Of a stretch of 64,000 nt of DNA, positions 62,395 to 64,000 are shown in pieces; the first letter of the stretch is position 1, and every line of letters starts with the position of its first letter. The notes under the pieces are model-generated. The model worked only from the letters and a program-made list of their open reading frames with translations. It did no database searches and had not been told where the DNA came from. The position numbers and the translations under genes were made by a program. This DNA comes from DATGLG01 sp035294245 (lineage in GTDB: Bacteria > Pseudomonadota > Alphaproteobacteria > JACZXZ01), in the NCBI GenBank assembly GCA_035294245.1, contig DATGLG010000068.1, positions 147,306-211,305 on the forward strand, written 5' to 3'.

Positions 62395-63822
62395 ATGGCC
62401 GGCTATCGCATGCACCCATCCATCCTGCGCGAATACGACATTCGCGGAGTCGTGGGCGAGACTCTCACGACGGACGACGCCCTTGCCCTTGGTCGCGCCT
62501 TCGGCTCCTTCGTCGCCGCGCGGGGCGGACGGACTGTGGCGCTGGGAGAAGACGGACGCGTGAGCTCGCCTGCCCTCGCCTCCCGGTTCGCGGAGGGCCT
62601 GTCCGCGACGGGCATGGCCGTCTTTCGCATCGGCCTCGGACCGACGCCGATGCTCTACTATGCAGGAAAATCGCTTGGTGCCGACGGCGCCGTCATGGTC
62701 ACCGGCTCCCACAACCCGCCAGATCAGAACGGCTTCAAGATGGTGGTCAAGGGTGCGGCGATTTACGGCGACGACATTCGGAAGCTTGGCGAGATCGCGC
62801 AAGCCGGCGCTTTCGCGAGCGGCGCCGGACGCGTCGTCGAGCGACCCGTCATGGAGGCCTATCTCGATCGGCTGCTCCATGACGTGGATGTCGGGCGACC
62901 GCTCACCATCGCCTGGGACGCGGGGAACGGCGCGACGGGCGCCCTTCTCGACAAGCTGTGCGCCAACCTCCCCGGCCGGCATATCGTCCTCAACGGGGCC
63001 GTCGACGGCACCTTCCCCGCTCATCATCCCGACCCAACAGTGCCGGAGACCCTCGAAGAGCTGCGCAAGGTTGTCCTATCGGAGCGTTGCGATTTCGGCG
63101 TGGCCTTCGACGGCGACGGCGATCGCATCGGCATTGTGGACAATGAGGGCGAGATCCTGTGGGGCGACCAGATCATGGTCTTCCTCGCCGAGGATGTCCT
63201 CAGCGTCAATCCCGGGGCCACGATCATCGCCGATGTGAAGGCGAGCCAGGTTCTTTTCGATGAGATTTCCCGGATGGGCGGGACACCGCTCATGTGGCGC
63301 ACCGGCCATTCCCTGATCAAGGCGAAGATGGCAGAAACCAAGGCGCTGCTCGCCGGCGAGATGAGTGGGCATATCTTCTTCGCCGATCGCTATTACGGAT
63401 ATGACGACGCGCTCTACGCGGGAATTCGGTTCATGAATGTCGTCTCCCGCGCGACGGGCACGCTCGCCGAGCTTCGCGGCCGACTCCCCAAGATGATCAA
63501 CACGCCCGAGCTGCGTTTCCCCTGTCCCGACGAGCGGAAATTTGCGGTGGTCGCTGAGGTGAAGCGGCGCCTGGAGACGGCACGGGCGGAGATGAACACC
63601 ATCGACGGCGTGCGGGTGAAGACGGCTGACGGCTGGTGGCTCTTGCGCGCGTCGAATACCCAGGACGTGCTCGTCGCCCGTTGCGAAGCGGCCTCGCCCA
63701 CGGGCCTCGAGTCTCTCAAGGCGGCGCTGGCCGAGCAGCTGAGCCTGAGCGGAATCTCGGCGCCGGTGCTGCGGCCTTCGCCCGAGCCCTCTAGACGGCC
63801 GCGGCGGCGGGCCACGGGATGA
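62395..63822 (+). CDS. manB: Phosphomannomutase / phosphoglucomutase (AlgC/ManB type)
   Basis: This 475-residue enzyme interconverts hexose 6- and 1-phosphates. The active-site phosphoserine loop is VTGSHNPPDQNGFK, the magnesium site DGDGDRIGI, and the sugar-binding loop GEMSGH. The final domain contains RASNTQDVLVARCEA, which binds phosphate. It supplies mannose 1-phosphate to ManC and glucose 1-phosphate to GalU, and so links both nucleotide-sugar branches. The symbol manB is by family; the split of specificity is not visible in the sequence. Confidence 0.94.
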   Translation: MAGYRMHPSILREYDIRGVVGETLTTDDALALGRAFGSFVAARGGRTVALGEDGRVSSPALASRFAEGLSATGMAVFRIGLGPTPMLYYAGKSLGADGAVMVTGSHNPPDQNGFKMVVKGAAIYGDDIRKLGEIAQAGAFASGAGRVVERPVMEAYLDRLLHDVDVGRPLTIAWDAGNGATGALLDKLCANLPGRHIVLNGAVDGTFPAHHPDPTVPETLEELRKVVLSERCDFGVAFDGDGDRIGIVDNEGEILWGDQIMVFLAEDVLSVNPGATIIADVKASQVLFDEISRMGGTPLMWRTGHSLIKAKMAETKALLAGEMSGHIFFADRYYGYDDALYAGIRFMNVVSRATGTLAELRGRLPKMINTPELRFPCPDERKFAVVAEVKRRLETARAEMNTIDGVRVKTADGWWLLRASNTQDVLVARCEAASPTGLESLKAALAEQLSLSGISAPVLRPSPEPSRRPRRRATG

Positions 63823-63875
63823 GTTCCGCGTCAGCGATTCTGAGTCTGTGTCGATCAGCGAGCGAGGATGGAGAG

Positions 63876-64000
63876 ATGGTTGAGGGGAAGTGGGTCTATG
63901 GGTTTGGCGGGGGTGAGGCGGAGGGGGATGGAGGGATGGGGGAGCTGTTGGGGGGGAAGGGGGCTGGGTTGGCGGAGATGAGCCGGATTGGGCTGCCGGT
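63876..64000 (+). CDS. ppdK: Pyruvate phosphate dikinase, N-terminal fragment (3' partial)
   Basis: The window ends 41 codons into this gene. The start ATG 63876, with GAGG 8 bp upstream, gives VEGKWVYGFGGGEAEGD and then LLGGKGAGLAEMSRIGLPV, which is the conserved N-terminus of pyruvate phosphate dikinase (KWVYxFGGG, LLGGKGAxLAEMxxLGLPV). The enzyme converts pyruvate, ATP and phosphate to phosphoenolpyruvate. The codons are unusual: Gly is mostly GGG, and the plus strand is strongly G-rich, unlike genes before it. Confidence 0.88.
   Translation, partial: MVEGKWVYGFGGGEAEGDGGMGELLGGKGAGLAEMSRIGLP

Overview
The window is GC-rich chromosomal DNA with very high GC at third codon positions. It looks like an alphaproteobacterium, probably Hyphomicrobiales (Rhizobiales) or a near relative. 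The grounds are the many ABC and TRAP importers with Tat-exported binding proteins, a DUF4170 gene, a long SAICAR synthase, a ChvG/ChvI-like two-component pair beside polysaccharide genes, and two palindromic dispersed repeats of a kind common in that group. No tRNA, rRNA, CRISPR array, insertion sequence or phage gene was seen.

Layout. 1-6.6 kb: the end of a branched-chain amino acid type ABC operon (binding protein, LivF-like ATPase, PaaK-like AMP-binding enzyme) followed by a TRAP importer with a fused QM permease. 6.6-12.7 kb: two glutathione S-transferases, each divergent from its own regulator (LysR, TetR), a flavin-type PNPOx-like protein, a SlyB-like lipoprotein and a VOC protein. 12.7-17.2 kb: a polar amino acid ABC importer with a D-amino-acid dehydrogenase. 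17.2-19.1 kb: an unknown secreted protein and a class III adenylyl cyclase. 19.1-23.6 kb: a sugar ABC importer. 24.2-34.6 kb: a hexuronate operon (uxaC, uxuB, spermidine-type ABC importer, manD, AGE-family isomerase, GntR regulator). 34.6-36.1 kb: small conserved genes and an MlaC-like protein. 36.1-38.7 kb: an operon of a long PurC, a RuBisCO-like protein and a cupin. 38.8-41.1 kb: a cysteine-cluster protein and an OFA-type transporter.

41.3-63.8 kb is an exopolysaccharide locus. It holds a PAP2 phosphatase, five glycosyltransferases, a polyprenyl-phosphate sugar transferase, Wza- and Wzc-like export and control proteins, enzymes for GDP-mannose (manC, phosphomannomutase), GDP-4-keto-6-deoxymannose (gmd), UDP-glucose (galU) and UDP-galactose (galE), a two-component system and an orphan anti-sigma-like protein. 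No Wzx flippase or Wzy polymerase is present. The window ends inside the first codons of pyruvate phosphate dikinase.

Two observations stand out. First, a shared motif (consensus CACANNTTGRTCAC) lies 50-130 bp upstream of six separate transcription units of the polysaccharide locus, suggesting one regulator for the whole locus. Second, the RuBisCO-like protein overlaps a cupin gene, the pairing known from the methylthioadenosine-to-isoprenoid shunt of Rhodospirillum rubrum, but here it sits downstream of a purine-synthesis gene and has unusual active-site residues.
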